DNA from: Alphaproteobacteria bacterium
GTDB lineage: Bacteria; Pseudomonadota; Alphaproteobacteria; Caulobacterales; Caulobacteraceae
Length of the DNA stretch: 64,000 bases
Assembly: GCA_018820205.1 (NCBI GenBank)
Contig: JAHJOK010000059.1
Coordinates: 1 to 64,000 of the forward strand
Reading direction: 5' to 3'
The position numbers were made by a program, and so were the translations under genes. The notes under the pieces are model-generated. The model ran no database searches. It was not told where the DNA came from and saw nothing but the letters and a program-made list of their open reading frames with translations. Every line of letters begins with the position of its first letter. The stretch's first letter is position 1. Below are positions 52,951 through 63,803 of this stretch, piece by piece.

Positions 52951-53379
52951 ATGCGCCGTAGAGACCTGATCGCCGTTGGAACCCTGGCCCTGGCCGGAAG
53001 CGCCGCCACCGCAGCAGCGGCGTCGGATGCGCCGGCGGCGGCCGGTGGCCTGTCGATCAACATCGCCGGCGTCGGTCTGCCGATCATCTCGGACGGACGG
53101 ATCCGCAACTATGTGTTCGTCACGGTCAGTCTGAGCCTGGCGCCCGGCCAGGCGCCCGACCAGTTGCGGGCCAAGGAGCCTTATTTCCGCGACGCCCTGG
53201 TTCGCGCCGCCCATCGGACGCCTTTCGTGCTGGCCGGGGACTGGACCCAGGTGGACGCGCCCGCCGTCTGCGCCATGCTGATGCGGGTCGCGCCGTCGAT
53301 CTCCGGCGCCGGCTCGATCGTCGGCGCCCAGGTCGCGCTACAAGCGCCGCGCCGCAGGACGGGCATGCGTCAGAGCTGA
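52951..53379 (+). CDS. Exported hypothetical protein
   Basis: 142 aa. Begins MRRRDLIAVGTLALAGSAATAAAASDA, a signal peptide with adjacent arginines (Tat-like but not a full twin-arginine motif), then one compact domain (LSINIAGVGLPIISDGRIRNYVFVTVSLSL to QAPRRR). Resembles FliL-like fused beta/alpha proteins only vaguely; I do not recognise a family. Directly downstream of thiL, same strand. Confidence 0.7.
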   Translation: MRRRDLIAVGTLALAGSAATAAAASDAPAAAGGLSINIAGVGLPIISDGRIRNYVFVTVSLSLAPGQAPDQLRAKEPYFRDALVRAAHRTPFVLAGDWTQVDAPAVCAMLMRVAPSISGAGSIVGAQVALQAPRRRTGMRQS

Positions 53380-53608
53380 TTCCGACCGCGACCGCATCAG
53401 ACGACGGCCAGACGCCGGCGCGGCGAGCGATCCTTTCAAAACCACGGTTGCGTCGATGGGGCGCAGTTGGCAATCTTCCGCCGCAATTCCCGCGGGACGC
53501 GCTTATGCGTCCAGACTGCGCACGGGGGGACCGGAAGGCGGATAGAGGCGAACAACGCCCGCCGCGCCAAGGGTCCGCGCGCCTAATGCTTTAGGTATGG
53601 AAACGCCG

Positions 53609-55756
53609 ATGACAAACTATCTGTGGCTAGTGATAGCCGCCGGTGCGCTGGGGGTCCTCTACGGGCTCGTCCAGACCGCCAGTCTGATGAAGGCCGAGAC
53701 CGGCAACGACAAGATGCGAGAAATCGCCGCCGCCATTCAGGAAGGCGCCTCCGCCTATCTGAAGCGGCAATACACCACCATCGGCATGGTCGGGATCGTG
53801 ATCCTGATCATCGCCTGGCTGCTGATCGGCCAGTATGCCGCGATCGGCTTCGTGATCGGCGCGGTCCTGTCGGGCCTGGCCGGTTTCGCCGGCATGCTGA
53901 TTTCGGTCCGCGCCAATGTGCGCACGGCGCACGCCGCGTCACAGAGCCTGTCCAAGGGTCTGGACCTGGCGTTCCGCTCGGGCGCCATCACCGGCATGTT
54001 CGTGGCGGGCGGCGCCCTGATCGGCGTGGCCGGCTACTATGCCGTTCTGACCGAAGTCATTGGGCTGGAATCGACGGGCCGCGAGGTCATCGATGGTCTG
54101 GTGGCCCTGGGCTTCGGCGCCTCGCTGATCTCCATCTTCGCGCGTCTGGGCGGGGGCATCTTCACCAAGGGCGCCGACGTCGGCGGTGACATGGTGGGCA
54201 AGGTCGAGGCCGGCATCCCCGAGGATGATCCCCGCAACGCCGCGACCATCGCCGACAACGTCGGCGACAACGTCGGCGACTGCGCCGGCATGGCTGCCGA
54301 TCTGTTCGAAACCTATGCGGTGACCACGGTCGCCACCATGGTGCTGGCGGCGATCTTCTTCCGCGACCAGCCCTATGTGGATGTGATGATGCTGTTGCCG
54401 CTGGCGATCTGCGGCATCTGCATCGTGACCTCGATCATCGGGTCGTTCTTCGTGCGTCTGGGCAAGAGCCAGAACATCATGGGGGCGCTGTATCAGGGCC
54501 TGATCGTCACCGGCGTCCTGTCGGTCGGCGCGGTCTACTGGGTCATCACCACCCTGGTGACCGGTCCGGTCGTGACGACCAACGGTCTTCAGATCGAACC
54601 GATGTCGCTGTTCTGGTCGGGTCTGGTCGGTCTGGCCGTGACCGCCGCCATCGTGGTGATCACCGAATACTACACCGGTTCGAACTTCCGTCCGGTGCGC
54701 TCGGTAGCCAATGCCTCGGTTTCGGGTCACGGCACCAACGTGATCCAGGGTCTGGCGGTTTCGCTGGAGTCCACCGCGCTTCCGGCGCTGGTGATCATCG
54801 TCGGCATCGTCGTCAGCTTCCAGCTGGCGGGTCTGTTCGGCATCGCCATCGCCACCACGACCATGCTGGGCGTGGCGGGGATGATCGTGGCGCTGGACGC
54901 CTTTGGTCCCGTGACCGACAACGCTGGCGGCATCGCCGAGATGGCGGGTCTGCCTAGTGACGTGCGTCATGCGACGGACGCGCTGGACGCCGTGGGCAAC
55001 ACCACCAAGGCCGTGACCAAGGGCTATGCGATCGGTTCGGCGGGCCTCGGCGCGCTGGTCCTGTTCGCCGCCTATACGTCCGACCTGCAGTATTTCGCGG
55101 CAAACCCGGCGGACTATCCCTTCTTTGCCGGAATGGGCGAGATCGCCTTCGATCTGACCAATCCCTACGTCGTCGTCGGCCTGCTGTTCGGGGGGCTGCT
55201 GCCCTTCCTGTTCGGCGGGATGTCGATGATGGCCGTGGGTCGTGCGGCCGAATCGGTCGTCGAGGAGGTCCGTCGCCAGTTCCGCGAGAACCCCGGCATC
55301 ATGACCTATCAGGTCAAGCCGGAGTACGGCCGGGCCGTTGACATCCTGACCAGGGCGGCGATCCGCGAGATGATCGTGCCTTCGCTGCTTCCAGTGCTGT
55401 CGCCCGTCGTCCTGTTCACGGCGATCCTGTTCATCTCGGACAAGGCGAATGCCTTCGCCTCGCTGGGCGCCATGCTGATGGGCGTCATCGTGACCGGCCT
55501 GTTCGTGGCCATCTCGATGACTTCTGGCGGCGGGGCCTGGGACAACGCCAAGAAGGTCATTGAAGAGGGCTTCACCGACAAGAACGGCGTCGTCCACGGC
55601 AAGGGCTCCGAGGCGCACAAGGCGGCCGTCACCGGCGACACGGTCGGCGATCCCTACAAGGACACGTCCGGCCCGGCGGTGAACCCGATGATCAAGATCA
55701 CGAACATCGTGGCCCTGCTGCTGCTGGCGGTGCTGGCCAGTGGGAACATCGGGTAG
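53609..55756 (+). CDS. hppA: Membrane-bound proton-translocating pyrophosphatase, K+-independent type
   Basis: 715 aa with about 16 membrane helices. Pumps protons while hydrolysing cytoplasmic pyrophosphate. Acidic motifs [50 protein letters not shown], and [18 protein letters not shown] are all present. [21 protein letters not shown] carries Lys after GNTT (K+-independent enzymes; K+-dependent have Ala). An in-frame ATG at 53597 is four codons upstream; 53609 has GGAA at better spacing. Confidence 0.96.
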   Translation: MTNYLWLVIAAGALGVLYGLVQTASLMKAETGNDKMREIAAAIQEGASAYLKRQYTTIGMVGIVILIIAWLLIGQYAAIGFVIGAVLSGLAGFAGMLISVRANVRTAHAASQSLSKGLDLAFRSGAITGMFVAGGALIGVAGYYAVLTEVIGLESTGREVIDGLVALGFGASLISIFARLGGGIFTKGADVGGDMVGKVEAGIPEDDPRNAATIADNVGDNVGDCAGMAADLFETYAVTTVATMVLAAIFFRDQPYVDVMMLLPLAICGICIVTSIIGSFFVRLGKSQNIMGALYQGLIVTGVLSVGAVYWVITTLVTGPVVTTNGLQIEPMSLFWSGLVGLAVTAAIVVITEYYTGSNFRPVRSVANASVSGHGTNVIQGLAVSLESTALPALVIIVGIVVSFQLAGLFGIAIATTTMLGVAGMIVALDAFGPVTDNAGGIAEMAGLPSDVRHATDALDAVGNTTKAVTKGYAIGSAGLGALVLFAAYTSDLQYFAANPADYPFFAGMGEIAFDLTNPYVVVGLLFGGLLPFLFGGMSMMAVGRAAESVVEEVRRQFRENPGIMTYQVKPEYGRAVDILTRAAIREMIVPSLLPVLSPVVLFTAILFISDKANAFASLGAMLMGVIVTGLFVAISMTSGGGAWDNAKKVIEEGFTDKNGVVHGKGSEAHKAAVTGDTVGDPYKDTSGPAVNPMIKITNIVALLLLAVLASGNIG

Positions 55757-55781
55757 GCTTGAGCCCGGTAAGAACGAAGGA

Positions 55782-55817
55782 CGCCCCGGAGAGTGATCTC
55801 CGGGGCGTTTTCTTTTG
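55782..55817 (+). terminator. Rho-independent terminator of hppA
   Basis: CGCCCCGGAGA and TCTCCGGGGCG form an 11-bp perfect stem with a GTGA loop, followed by TTTTCTTTTG. It lies 25 bp after the hppA stop codon. Confidence 0.95.
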
Positions 55818-55823
55818 CTTTCC

Positions 55824-55990
55824 TCATCCCGGGCGAAGGAGAGCTGAGCGAGCCGCAGACCCGGAACCAGGCGGCGGCGCAGCGAAGCGAAGGCTTTGGT
55901 TCAGCAGTTCCTGCTGTCAGCGTCCGCGACAGGATCGCGCTCTCGCGCGCCGCTCGGTTCCGGGTCTTCGCTTCGCTGCGCCCGGAATGA
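55824..55990. repeat. Large imperfect palindrome with TCATCC/GGAATGA ends, related to 38273-38445
   Basis: Ends TCATCCCGGGCG and CGCCCGGAATGA pair with one mismatch. Inside, AGACCCGGAACC pairs with GGTTCCGGGTCT, and GCGCAGCGAAGCGAAG with CTTCGCTTCGCTGCGC, both perfectly. The core CGACAGGATCGCGCTCTCG, then CGCGCCGCT matches the 38.3 kb element at about 24 of 28 positions. It lies just after the hppA terminator and before bamE (convergent). Confidence 0.8.
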
Positions 55991-56007
55991 CCAAAGGAAG
56001 TGGCGTC

Positions 56008-56487
56008 CTAGTCCGGGCGGCGCTGGCCGGGGACGTCTTCCTCCGTGCGGGGCAACTGGCCGCGGCCGACGTTGCCGAGGAGTTGCTCCAGAATGGTCAG
56101 TTCGCGGCCGCGCGTGGGGGTCTCGCGCGATTCCATCGCGACCTGCTGACCGTCTTCCAGACCCAGGTTGCGAACCTCGGTGACCAGATCGTCGCCTTCG
56201 TTGAACGTGATGGCGGTGACGCTGCGCTGGGACACCTGGGGGCGGTTGTAGGTGTAACGCTCGGTCGTCTGGGAGATGTAATACCAGATGTTGTCTTCGA
56301 ACGTGGACACCGCCGAGGGCGAGCCCAGTTGCGCCAGCACGGTCGACTTGCTGTCGGCGCCGATCACGATGTCCTTGGGATTGACGTCCACGACCTGAAA
56401 GCCGTGGTTGCCGACGACCGGAGCGCAGGCGGCAGCCAGTGGCGCGAGGGCGGCCAGAACGGCGAGACGAACGACGATCTTATTCAT
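56008..56487 (-). CDS. bamE: Outer membrane assembly lipoprotein BamE (SmpA/OmlA)
   Basis: 159 aa. Signal peptide II with lipobox LAAACAP; SmpA-type core DIVIGADSKSTVLAQLGSPSAVSTFEDNIWYYISQTTERYTYNRPQV. Part of the BAM complex that inserts outer membrane beta barrels. A C-terminal tail (LTILEQLLGNVGRGQLP) is longer than in E. coli and is typical of alphaproteobacteria. Divergent from the CBP3-like gene with 91 bp between. Confidence 0.93.
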   Translation of the reverse strand: MNKIVVRLAVLAALAPLAAACAPVVGNHGFQVVDVNPKDIVIGADSKSTVLAQLGSPSAVSTFEDNIWYYISQTTERYTYNRPQVSQRSVTAITFNEGDDLVTEVRNLGLEDGQQVAMESRETPTRGRELTILEQLLGNVGRGQLPRTEEDVPGQRRPD

Positions 56488-56578
56488 GGGGACGGGCGCC
56501 TGGGACGAAACAAGGTCTTTGACCTAACCGGACCCGCGTCCTAGTTCAACGGCGCGGCGGAAAAGGGGCCGCTTACCG

Positions 56579-57118
56579 ATGCTGAAGAACCTGTTCCGAC
56601 CCCGACCCGCCGAGCGTATGGGCCTGCCGCTGTATTCGGCGGCCGTGGACCAGGCGCGGGATCCCCGTTTCTACACCGCGCTGGGCGTGGCCGACGAGAT
56701 CGACGCGCGGTTCGAGCTGTACACGCTGCACGTGCTGTTGCTGATCCTGCGCCTGCGCGACGAAGCCGGCGCCGAGGCCGAGCGGGGCGCGGAGGCTGCG
56801 CAGAACCTGTTCGATGTCTATGTGTCGGCCCTGGACAACGCCCTGCGTGAACTGGGGGTCAATGACGTGACGATGGCCAAGAAGATGAGAAAGCTGGGCG
56901 AGGCTCTTTACGGGCGAATGACCGCCTATGAAGCGTCTGTCCGGGCGGCGGACGCATCCGCGCTTGCCGCCAGCCTGGCGAAGAATGTCTATGGCGACGC
57001 TGACGTCCAGCGGGGCGCGGCGCTGGCGGCCTATGCGCTGGAGGCGCGCGCGATGCTGGCGAGCCAGCCGATCGGGACCGTATTGACCCAGCCGCTGTGG
57101 CCGGAGGCAGGCGCATGA
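56579..57118 (+). CDS. Ubiquinol-cytochrome c chaperone (CBP3/UQCC) family protein
   Basis: 179 aa. PLYSAAVDQARDPRFYTALGVADEIDARFELYTLHVLLLILRL, FDVYVSALDNALRELGVND and MAKKMRKLGEALYGR are family segments. Eukaryotic CBP3 assists cytochrome b assembly into complex III; the bacterial role is inferred. The TGA overlaps the next ATG as ATGA, and it precedes yceD, a typical alphaproteobacterial order with plsX and fabH downstream. Confidence 0.92.
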   Translation: MLKNLFRPRPAERMGLPLYSAAVDQARDPRFYTALGVADEIDARFELYTLHVLLLILRLRDEAGAEAERGAEAAQNLFDVYVSALDNALRELGVNDVTMAKKMRKLGEALYGRMTAYEASVRAADASALAASLAKNVYGDADVQRGAALAAYALEARAMLASQPIGTVLTQPLWPEAGA

Positions 57119-57645
57119 CGCCCGATCATCGGCTGCCGTTCAGCGACGTCGTTCGCGTCAACGAGATCGGCGCGGGCCTTTCGCGAACCCTGGTTCCGGA
57201 CGAGACGGAACGGGCCAGGATCATCAAGGCGCTGGATCTGGCGTCGCTCGAAGCGTTCGAGGCGGATTTGAAACTGGCGCCGGCCCGCGTCGGCTGGACC
57301 CTGAGCGGGCGTGTGAAGGCGACGCTCGAGCAGGTCTGCGGCATCACCCTGGAGCCGCTTCCGGTGCGGGTGGACGAGCGATTCTCGGTCGACCTGATCG
57401 AGGCGACGGAACGCGAACCGGATGAGGCCGACATCGAGATCACCCTGGACGACGATGCGCCGGACGTGATCGAAGACGCGCGAATCGACCTGGGCCAGTA
57501 TGCCGTCGAACAACTGGCCCTGGCGCTCGATCCCTTCCCGAGGAAGCCGGGCGCGGAGTTTGTCCAGCCTGACGAACCGGCCGAAATCTCGCCGTTCGCA
57601 GTGCTGAAGGCGTTCAGGAAGCCGGACGGCGGCGAAACGCCCTGA
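57115..57645 (+). CDS. yceD: YceD/DUF177 family protein
   Basis: 176 aa. SDVVRVNEIGAGLSRTLVPDETERARI, VKATLEQVCGITLEPLPVRVDERFSV, IDLGQYAVEQLALALDPFPRKPG are the DUF177 marks; the family is linked to 23S rRNA and ribosome assembly. It usually precedes rpmF; here rpmF is absent and plsX follows after 111 bp. Coupled to the chaperone gene by ATGA. Confidence 0.94.
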   Translation: MTPDHRLPFSDVVRVNEIGAGLSRTLVPDETERARIIKALDLASLEAFEADLKLAPARVGWTLSGRVKATLEQVCGITLEPLPVRVDERFSVDLIEATEREPDEADIEITLDDDAPDVIEDARIDLGQYAVEQLALALDPFPRKPGAEFVQPDEPAEISPFAVLKAFRKPDGGETP

Positions 57646-57756
57646 CCACATTAACTTGACCCTGGGTCCAGTCGATTGCATCCGCCCCCGGCGCGGCGGT
57701 ATCCTGACCTTCAATGACTGGCGTCGCCAAGAACGACGCGCGGAGCGAACAACCCC

Positions 57757-58829
57757 TTGCCAACCCCGACCCTGATATCGCTTGACGCCATGGGCGGGGA
57801 TCATGGTCCCCCGGTCGTGGTCGCCGGCGTCCGTGACTACATCCGCCGTCATGGCGGGGAAGGCGTGCGCTTCCTGTTGCATGGCGACGAGACGGCGATC
57901 GTGGAGGAACTGGCCAAGGCCAATCTGACCTCCGATGTGTGCGACGTTCGCCACACGGACAAGAAGATCGGATCAGGCGAGAAGCCGGCCCAGGCGATGC
58001 GGCGCGGCAAGGGCTCCAGCCTGTGGAACGCCATCGAGGCGGTGAAGTCGGGCGAGGCCGGGGCGGTGGTCTCGGGCGGAAATACCGGCGCCCTGATGGC
58101 CATTTCCAAGCTGATCCTGAGGATGTCGGCGCCAGGGCTGGAACGGCCGGCGATCGTGGCCAGCTGGCCGACATTGCGCGGCGTCACGGCCGTGCTGGAC
58201 GTCGGCGCCAACATCGAAAGCGACGCCGAGCAGCTGGTCGAATTCGCGATCATGGGCGAGGCCTTTCACGCGGCGGTCCATGGCGTCGACAAGCCCTCGA
58301 TCGGCATATTGAACGTCGGTTCCGAGGACATGAAGGGCCATGAAGAGGTGCGCGAGGCGGGGCGGATCCTGCGCGAAGGCGGCCTAGGCCTGAATTACCG
58401 GGGCTTCGTCGAGGGCGACGACATCGCCAAGGGCACCGTGGACGTGGTCGTCACCGACGGCTTTACCGGCAACATCGCCCTGAAGACGGCGGAGGGCGTG
58501 GCGCGGTTCATCTCGGCCCTGCTGAGAGAGGCGCTGACCTCCAGCCTGCAGGCGAAAGCGGGGGCGTTCATCGCCATGCCGGCCCTGAAGGCGATGGCCG
58601 GCAAGATCGATCCCAGCGCCATCAACGGCGGGCCTTTGCTGGGCCTGAACGGGATCGTGGTGAAGAGCCATGGCGGCGCCGACGCCAAGGGGTTCGGCAA
58701 CGCCATCCGCATCGCTGTCGATCTGGCGCGCAGCGACTATATGAAGACGGTCGGAGCCAATCTGGGGCGGCTCGACGATGTTCTGCACCAGCCTTCGCCC
58801 CCTCCAGTTCAGGCCCAAGAGAGTCTTTC

Positions 58830-58833
<4 letters not shown>
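57757..58833 (+). CDS. plsX: Phosphate acyltransferase PlsX
   Basis: 358 aa. Makes acyl-phosphate from acyl-ACP for phospholipid synthesis. ISLDAMGGDHGPPVVVAGV at the N terminus, GSGEKPAQAMRRGKGSSLW, VSGGNTGALMAISKLIL, IGILNVGSEDMKGHE, VDVVVTDGFTGNIALKTAEG and VVKSHGGADAKGFGNAI are all seen. The start appears to be TTG at 57757 with GGAG 11 bases upstream. Its TGA overlaps the fabH GTG. Confidence 0.97.
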
Positions 58834-59807
<974 letters not shown>

Positions 59808-59879
59808 CAACGACGGTGTGCTTTGACTTCGCGGGATTTTCCCCTTTTATGCGAGGGTCGGCATCTTGGGGGACGGACA

Positions 59880-60188
59880 TTGGGCGAATTGCAGACATTG
59901 ACCCGCGCCGACCTTTGCGAGGCGGTGCATGAGGAAGTCGGGCTTTCCCGGCAGGAGTGCTCGGCCATGGTCGAGCGCACGCTGGAACTGATCGTCGAAA
60001 GCCTGGAGAAGGGCGAGACCGTCAAACTGTCCGGTTTCGGCGTGTTCCAGGTGCGTGAAAAACGCGCACGCATGGGCCGCAATCCCAAGACGGGCGAACC
60101 GGCGGCGATCAATCCGCGCCGGGTCATCAGTTTCCGCGCCTCGCAGATCATGAAGTCGCGGGTGCACGGCGCCGTCCAGGGCGCCTGA
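59880..60188 (+). CDS. ihfA: Integration host factor alpha subunit
   Basis: 102 aa. [59 protein letters not shown] with the intercalating Pro, and [21 protein letters not shown] start at 59880 (reads [11 protein letters not shown]) with a GGGGGACGG ribosome site; no ATG or GTG fits. The TGA overlaps the next ATG as TGATG. Confidence 0.96.
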   Translation: MGELQTLTRADLCEAVHEEVGLSRQECSAMVERTLELIVESLEKGETVKLSGFGVFQVREKRARMGRNPKTGEPAAINPRRVISFRASQIMKSRVHGAVQGA

Positions 60189-60607
60189 TGGCCAAGAGCC
60201 CCAACGCCTTTCGGACGATTTCCGAGGCGGCGGAGGCCGTGGGCGCGCCGCAGCACGTGTTGCGGTTCTGGGAAACCAAGTTTCCGTTCGTCGCGCCGGT
60301 GAAGCGCGCGGGCGGCCGACGCTTTTATCGCCCGCAGGATATCGTGGTGCTGAAGGCGATCCGCCGCCTGCTTCATGACGAAGGCCTGACCATCAAGGGC
60401 GTCCAGCGTCTGCACAAGGAACAGGGTCTGGCCCGTCTGTCGGCCTATGGCGATCCGGACGCGGCGTTCAGCATGGACGCCCCGACGGGATCGGCGACCG
60501 CGCAGGAGGCGTCCGGGACGGCAGACAGGTCCGAGCCTGAATTGCGCCGAATCCTCGCGGACCTGGAACAGGCGCGGGCGCGGCTGGACGCGGTTCTGGC
60601 GAACTGA
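60188..60607 (+). CDS. MerR-family transcriptional regulator
   Basis: 139 aa. MerR winged helix: [61 protein letters not shown]. The C-terminal half (Ala/Ser/Glu-rich, then a short coiled helix [19 protein letters not shown]) has no metal- or drug-binding motif. The ihfA-merR pair after fabH is common in alphaproteobacteria; targets unknown. Confidence 0.92.
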   Translation: MAKSPNAFRTISEAAEAVGAPQHVLRFWETKFPFVAPVKRAGGRRFYRPQDIVVLKAIRRLLHDEGLTIKGVQRLHKEQGLARLSAYGDPDAAFSMDAPTGSATAQEASGTADRSEPELRRILADLEQARARLDAVLAN

Positions 60608-60677
60608 CCGGCTGATAGGCCCACGATCGCGATTTGCATTTGCGGCGACGGATGTGCGCCGCTATACGACCGCCTCT

Positions 60678-60754
<77 letters not shown>

Positions 60755-60784
60755 TCTACTCATCGAATAGATGTCGGATGTCAT

Positions 60785-60817
60785 GGGGGTCGCTTTCGGG
60801 CGGCCCCTTTGCATTTT
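60785..60817 (+). terminator. Weak terminator-like hairpin after tRNA-Pro
   Basis: GGGGTCGC and GGGCGGCCCC can pair imperfectly around TTTC and are followed by TTTGCATTTT. Position 31 bp after the tRNA fits a terminator for that transcript. Confidence 0.35.
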
Positions 60818-60842
60818 GAGATCTTCGCTCCGGGCGCGACCG

Positions 60843-61061
60843 TTATTCGCCGGGCCTGCGCCACATCGGCTTGCCCTCGGCCCAGGACAGAAGCGGAAGG
60901 AGGGGCACGCCCCAGGCCGTCCCGGCGACGCCATAGAACAGCAGGGTGACCAGCGGGTGATCGGGCAGGTGCGCACCCACGGCGATCACCAGCCAGACGT
61001 AGAAGGTCAGGAAGGCGACGATCCCGACGGAGGCCACCGCGCGACGCGTCCGCAGGCCCAT
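60843..61061 (-). CDS. DUF2842 family small membrane protein
   Basis: 72 aa. Two membrane helices ([39 protein letters not shown]) with the DUF2842 ending [16 protein letters not shown]. Function unknown. Its ATG overlaps the stop of the upstream gene by one base (TGATG). Confidence 0.85.
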   Translation of the reverse strand: MGLRTRRAVASVGIVAFLTFYVWLVIAVGAHLPDHPLVTLLFYGVAGTAWGVPLLPLLSWAEGKPMWRRPGE

Positions 61062-61315
61062 CAGCGGGTGTTCCGGAACAGGTAGAAGGTCGCCAGGCCC
61101 AGGGCCGCGCCGGCGCCGGCCCAGAGGGTCCAGCCGAACTCGTCCATGGTGACCGCCCCGAAGACGCGCACCGCCAGGAACCAGCCGCAGACGGCGCCCG
61201 TGCCGGCGACGAGGGAGGCGGCGAACAGGCCGCGACGACCGGTCAGCAGGTCCGCGATCCAGGCCAGGGTGAAGACCCCCGCGACTGCGACGATGATGTC
61301 GGCGTATTCCAGCAC
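61061..61315 (-). CDS. Small hypothetical membrane protein
   Basis: 84 aa. Three hydrophobic segments (residues 5-22, 29-50, 62-79): IIVAVAGVFTLAWIADLL, GLFAASLVAGTGAVCGWFLAV, TLWAGAGAALGLATFYLF. Family not recognised; it may be a transglycosylase-associated-like or YeaQ-like small protein, but motifs are not decisive. Same transcript as DUF2842; divergent from ctaA. Confidence 0.75.
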   Translation of the reverse strand: MLEYADIIVAVAGVFTLAWIADLLTGRRGLFAASLVAGTGAVCGWFLAVRVFGAVTMDEFGWTLWAGAGAALGLATFYLFRNTR

Positions 61316-61448
61316 TGGGCCTCCCCGGCGGGTCGTCCATGCGACGCCGCATCATGATTTCCGACTTTGATCTCGCCACGATCGGGAGGCATACCGCCCA
61401 TGTCGTCGCCAGAGGCGGCACTGTATCTGTCGGAGCGTCGGGCGTCGA

Positions 61449-62537
61449 ATGAACCGTTTTGGAAGGGACGACCAGTCCAGGGCCGTGGCGATCTGGCTGT
61501 TCGTCTGCGCCGCCATCGTGTTCGCCATGGTCGTGATAGGGGGCATCACCCGGCTGACGGGGTCGGGCCTGTCGATCACCGAGTGGAAACCGATCCTGGG
61601 CGCGATCCCGCCCCTGACCGCCGCCGACTGGAGCGACGCATTCGAGAAATACAAGGCCATCCCGCAATACGCCCAGGTCAACGCGGGCATGAGCCTGTCG
61701 GAGTTTCAGGGCATCTTCTGGTGGGAATGGCTGCACCGTCTGGTCGGGCGGATGATCGGCGCGGCCTTCGCCCTGCCGTTCTTTGCCTTCCTGCTGTTCC
61801 GACTGTTGCCCGAGCGGTCGTTCCTGGGGCGGATGGCGATGCCGACGCGGCTGATCTGGCGCTGCGCCGTGCTGCTGGCGCTGGGCGGGCTGCAGGGGCT
61901 GATCGGCTGGTGGATGGTGACTTCGGGCCTGTCCGAGCGGGTCGATGTGGCCCCCGAACGGCTGACGATCCACCTGGGCCTGGCGCTGCTGATCTTCGCC
62001 GGACTGCTCTGGACCGGGCTGGAGGCCTGGGCCGGCGAGGAACATTCGCGCTCGCCGGTCGGGTGGAGCCGCGCCGCCGCCGTCCTGCTGGGCGCGGTGT
62101 TCGTGCAATGTCTGCTGGGCGGGCTGGTGGCCGGGGCCAAGGCGGGCTTCATCTATACCGACTGGCCGCTGATGAACGGCGCGATCCTGGCCCCCGTGGA
62201 ATGGTCGAAAGGCGGGCTGGCGCTTCTGCATGATCAGGCCCTGGTCCAGTTCAATCACCGCATCTGGGCCTATGTGCTGCTGCTCGGCGGCACGGCCTAT
62301 GCGGTGCAGGCCTGGCGCTGGCGGCTGGCCGAGGGGCTGGGTCTTGCGGCCTTCATCGTGGCGGCCGCGCTGTGGCTGCAGGCGCTGTTGGGCGTCGTCA
62401 CCCTGATCAACGTCGTGCCGCTGTGGCTGGGCGGACTGCATCAGGCGGGGGCGGCGGTCGTTCTGGCGCTGGCGACGGCCAATCTTTGGCTGGTCCGGCG
62501 GTCGCAGCCGCGACTTTTCATGTCCGGGCCGCGCTAA
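61449..62537 (+). CDS. ctaA: Haem A synthase (COX15/CtaA)
   Basis: 362 aa. Oxidises the haem O methyl group to give haem A for cytochrome oxidase. Eight membrane helices; GGITRLTGSGLSITEWKPI, EFQGIFWWEWLHRLVGRMIG, TIHLGLALLIF, FNHRIWAYVLLL and GGLHQAGAAVVLAL carry the conserved haem-ligating His. Start ATG at 61449. Type 2 form as in alphaproteobacteria and mitochondria. Confidence 0.96.
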   Translation: MNRFGRDDQSRAVAIWLFVCAAIVFAMVVIGGITRLTGSGLSITEWKPILGAIPPLTAADWSDAFEKYKAIPQYAQVNAGMSLSEFQGIFWWEWLHRLVGRMIGAAFALPFFAFLLFRLLPERSFLGRMAMPTRLIWRCAVLLALGGLQGLIGWWMVTSGLSERVDVAPERLTIHLGLALLIFAGLLWTGLEAWAGEEHSRSPVGWSRAAAVLLGAVFVQCLLGGLVAGAKAGFIYTDWPLMNGAILAPVEWSKGGLALLHDQALVQFNHRIWAYVLLLGGTAYAVQAWRWRLAEGLGLAAFIVAAALWLQALLGVVTLINVVPLWLGGLHQAGAAVVLALATANLWLVRRSQPRLFMSGPR

Positions 62538-62552
62538 ATCCCCGATATAGAT

Positions 62553-62570
62553 ACGGTATTTTAATACCGT
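62553..62570. promoter_or_regulatory. Palindrome between ctaA and rplM
   Basis: ACGGTATT and AATACCGT are exact reverse complements with TT between, in a short AT-rich patch that is unusual for this genome. It lies 15 bp after the ctaA stop and about 155 bp before the rplM ATG. It may be the ctaA terminator or an operator of the ribosomal promoter. Confidence 0.45.
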
Positions 62571-62724
62571 TACAAAAAACACGTTCTATAACAATGTGAT
62601 AGGGTGGATTGCGGTTCAAAGCCCACATTGACGCCTGTGGATGCATCCTCTACTGGCACGCCTTCGCTCGCTTCGGACGTTCCGGGGTGACCCCGTTTCG
62701 CCTCCTTTCCTCAGGAACTCCCTC

Positions 62725-63201
62725 ATGCTGAAGAGCACCACGGCCGCGTTGAAGCCGTCCGAGGTCGAGAGAAAATGGATCCACATCGATGCCGAAGGCG
62801 TCGTGGTGGGCCGTCTCGCGACTTTCATCGCCATGCGTCTGCGCGGCAAACACCTGCCGACCTACACCCCCCACGTCGACTCGGGCGACTATGTCGTCGT
62901 GACCAACGTCGACAAGGTCGTGTTCACCGGCAAGAAGCTGACCGACAAGGTCTATTACCGTCACACCGGCCACCCGGGCGGCGTCAAGTCGACGACCCCG
63001 CAGAAGGTCCTGAACGGCCGTTTCCCCGAGCGCGTGCTTGAAAAAGCCGTCGAGCGGATGATGCCCAAGGAAAGCCCGTTGGCGCGCGGTCAGATGACCC
63101 ACCTGCGCCTGTTCGCCGGTTCCGCCCACGAGCATGACGCCCAGAAGCCCGAGACGATCGATTTCGCCGCTCGTTCGGCCAAGAACACCCGGAGCATCTG
63201 A
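62725..63201 (+). CDS. rplM: 50S ribosomal protein L13
   Basis: 158 aa. [57 protein letters not shown] and [24 protein letters not shown] are L13. The start is the ATG at 62725 with AGGAAC upstream; an in-frame ATG at 62641 would add 28 residues of non-ribosomal sequence and was rejected. That leaves a GC-rich leader of about 100 nt that may fold. Confidence 0.97.
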   Translation: MLKSTTAALKPSEVERKWIHIDAEGVVVGRLATFIAMRLRGKHLPTYTPHVDSGDYVVVTNVDKVVFTGKKLTDKVYYRHTGHPGGVKSTTPQKVLNGRFPERVLEKAVERMMPKESPLARGQMTHLRLFAGSAHEHDAQKPETIDFAARSAKNTRSI

Positions 63202-63203
63202 TC

Positions 63204-63728
63204 ATGACCGACGTGCAAAACGACGCTCCCGCCGCCGCCCCCGAGGCCCCCGCCGCCACCGGTTTTGACGCCCTGGCCGGAATGGGAACCTCCAACGGCT
63301 ACGACAACGCCGCTCCCGTCTATACGCAGAAGCTGGATGCCCAGGGTCGCGCCTATTCGACCGGCAAGCGCAAGAACGCCATCGCCCGCGTGTGGATCAA
63401 GCCGGGCACCGGCAAGTTCACCATCAACGGCAAGGATCAGATGCAGTATTTCGCTCGCGAAATCCTGCGCATGATGATCGCCCAGCCGCTCGAAGTCACC
63501 GACCGCACGACCCAGTTCGACGTGGTCTGCACGGTCGAGGGCTCGGGCCTGTCCGGCCAGGCCGGCGCGATCCGCCACGGCCTGTCGCACGCCCTGACCC
63601 ACTATGAGCCGGCGCTGCGCCCGGTCCTGAAGCCGCATGGCTTCCTGACCCGCGACAGCCGCGTCGTCGAGCGCAAGAAGTACGGCCGCGCCAAGGCCCG
63701 CAAGTCCTTCCAGTTCTCGAAGCGCTAG
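63204..63728 (+). CDS. rpsI: 30S ribosomal protein S9
   Basis: 174 aa. S9 core [53 protein letters not shown] and the invariant C terminus [11 protein letters not shown]. An Ala/Pro-rich N-terminal extension of about 48 residues is typical of the Caulobacter lineage. Two bases after rplM; one transcript ending in the terminator below. Confidence 0.98.
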   Translation: MTDVQNDAPAAAPEAPAATGFDALAGMGTSNGYDNAAPVYTQKLDAQGRAYSTGKRKNAIARVWIKPGTGKFTINGKDQMQYFAREILRMMIAQPLEVTDRTTQFDVVCTVEGSGLSGQAGAIRHGLSHALTHYEPALRPVLKPHGFLTRDSRVVERKKYGRAKARKSFQFSKR

Positions 63729-63756
63729 GTCGCGACCCGCGACTTGGAATACAAGG

Positions 63757-63793
63757 GCGCTCCGGGGATCACCCGGGGCGCCTTTTTCTTTTG
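63757..63793 (+). terminator. Rho-independent terminator of rplM-rpsI
   Basis: GGCGCTCCGGG and CCCGGGGCGCC form an 11-bp stem with one G-T pair and a five-base loop, followed by TTTTTCTTTT. It lies 28 bp after the rpsI stop. Confidence 0.93.
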
Positions 63794-63803
63794 GAGCCGG
63801 CTC

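Noticed and set aside
62641..62724. N-terminal extension of L13 from the ATG at 62641
   Set aside because: The added 28 residues are unlike any L13 and a ribosome site stands before the ATG at 62725.
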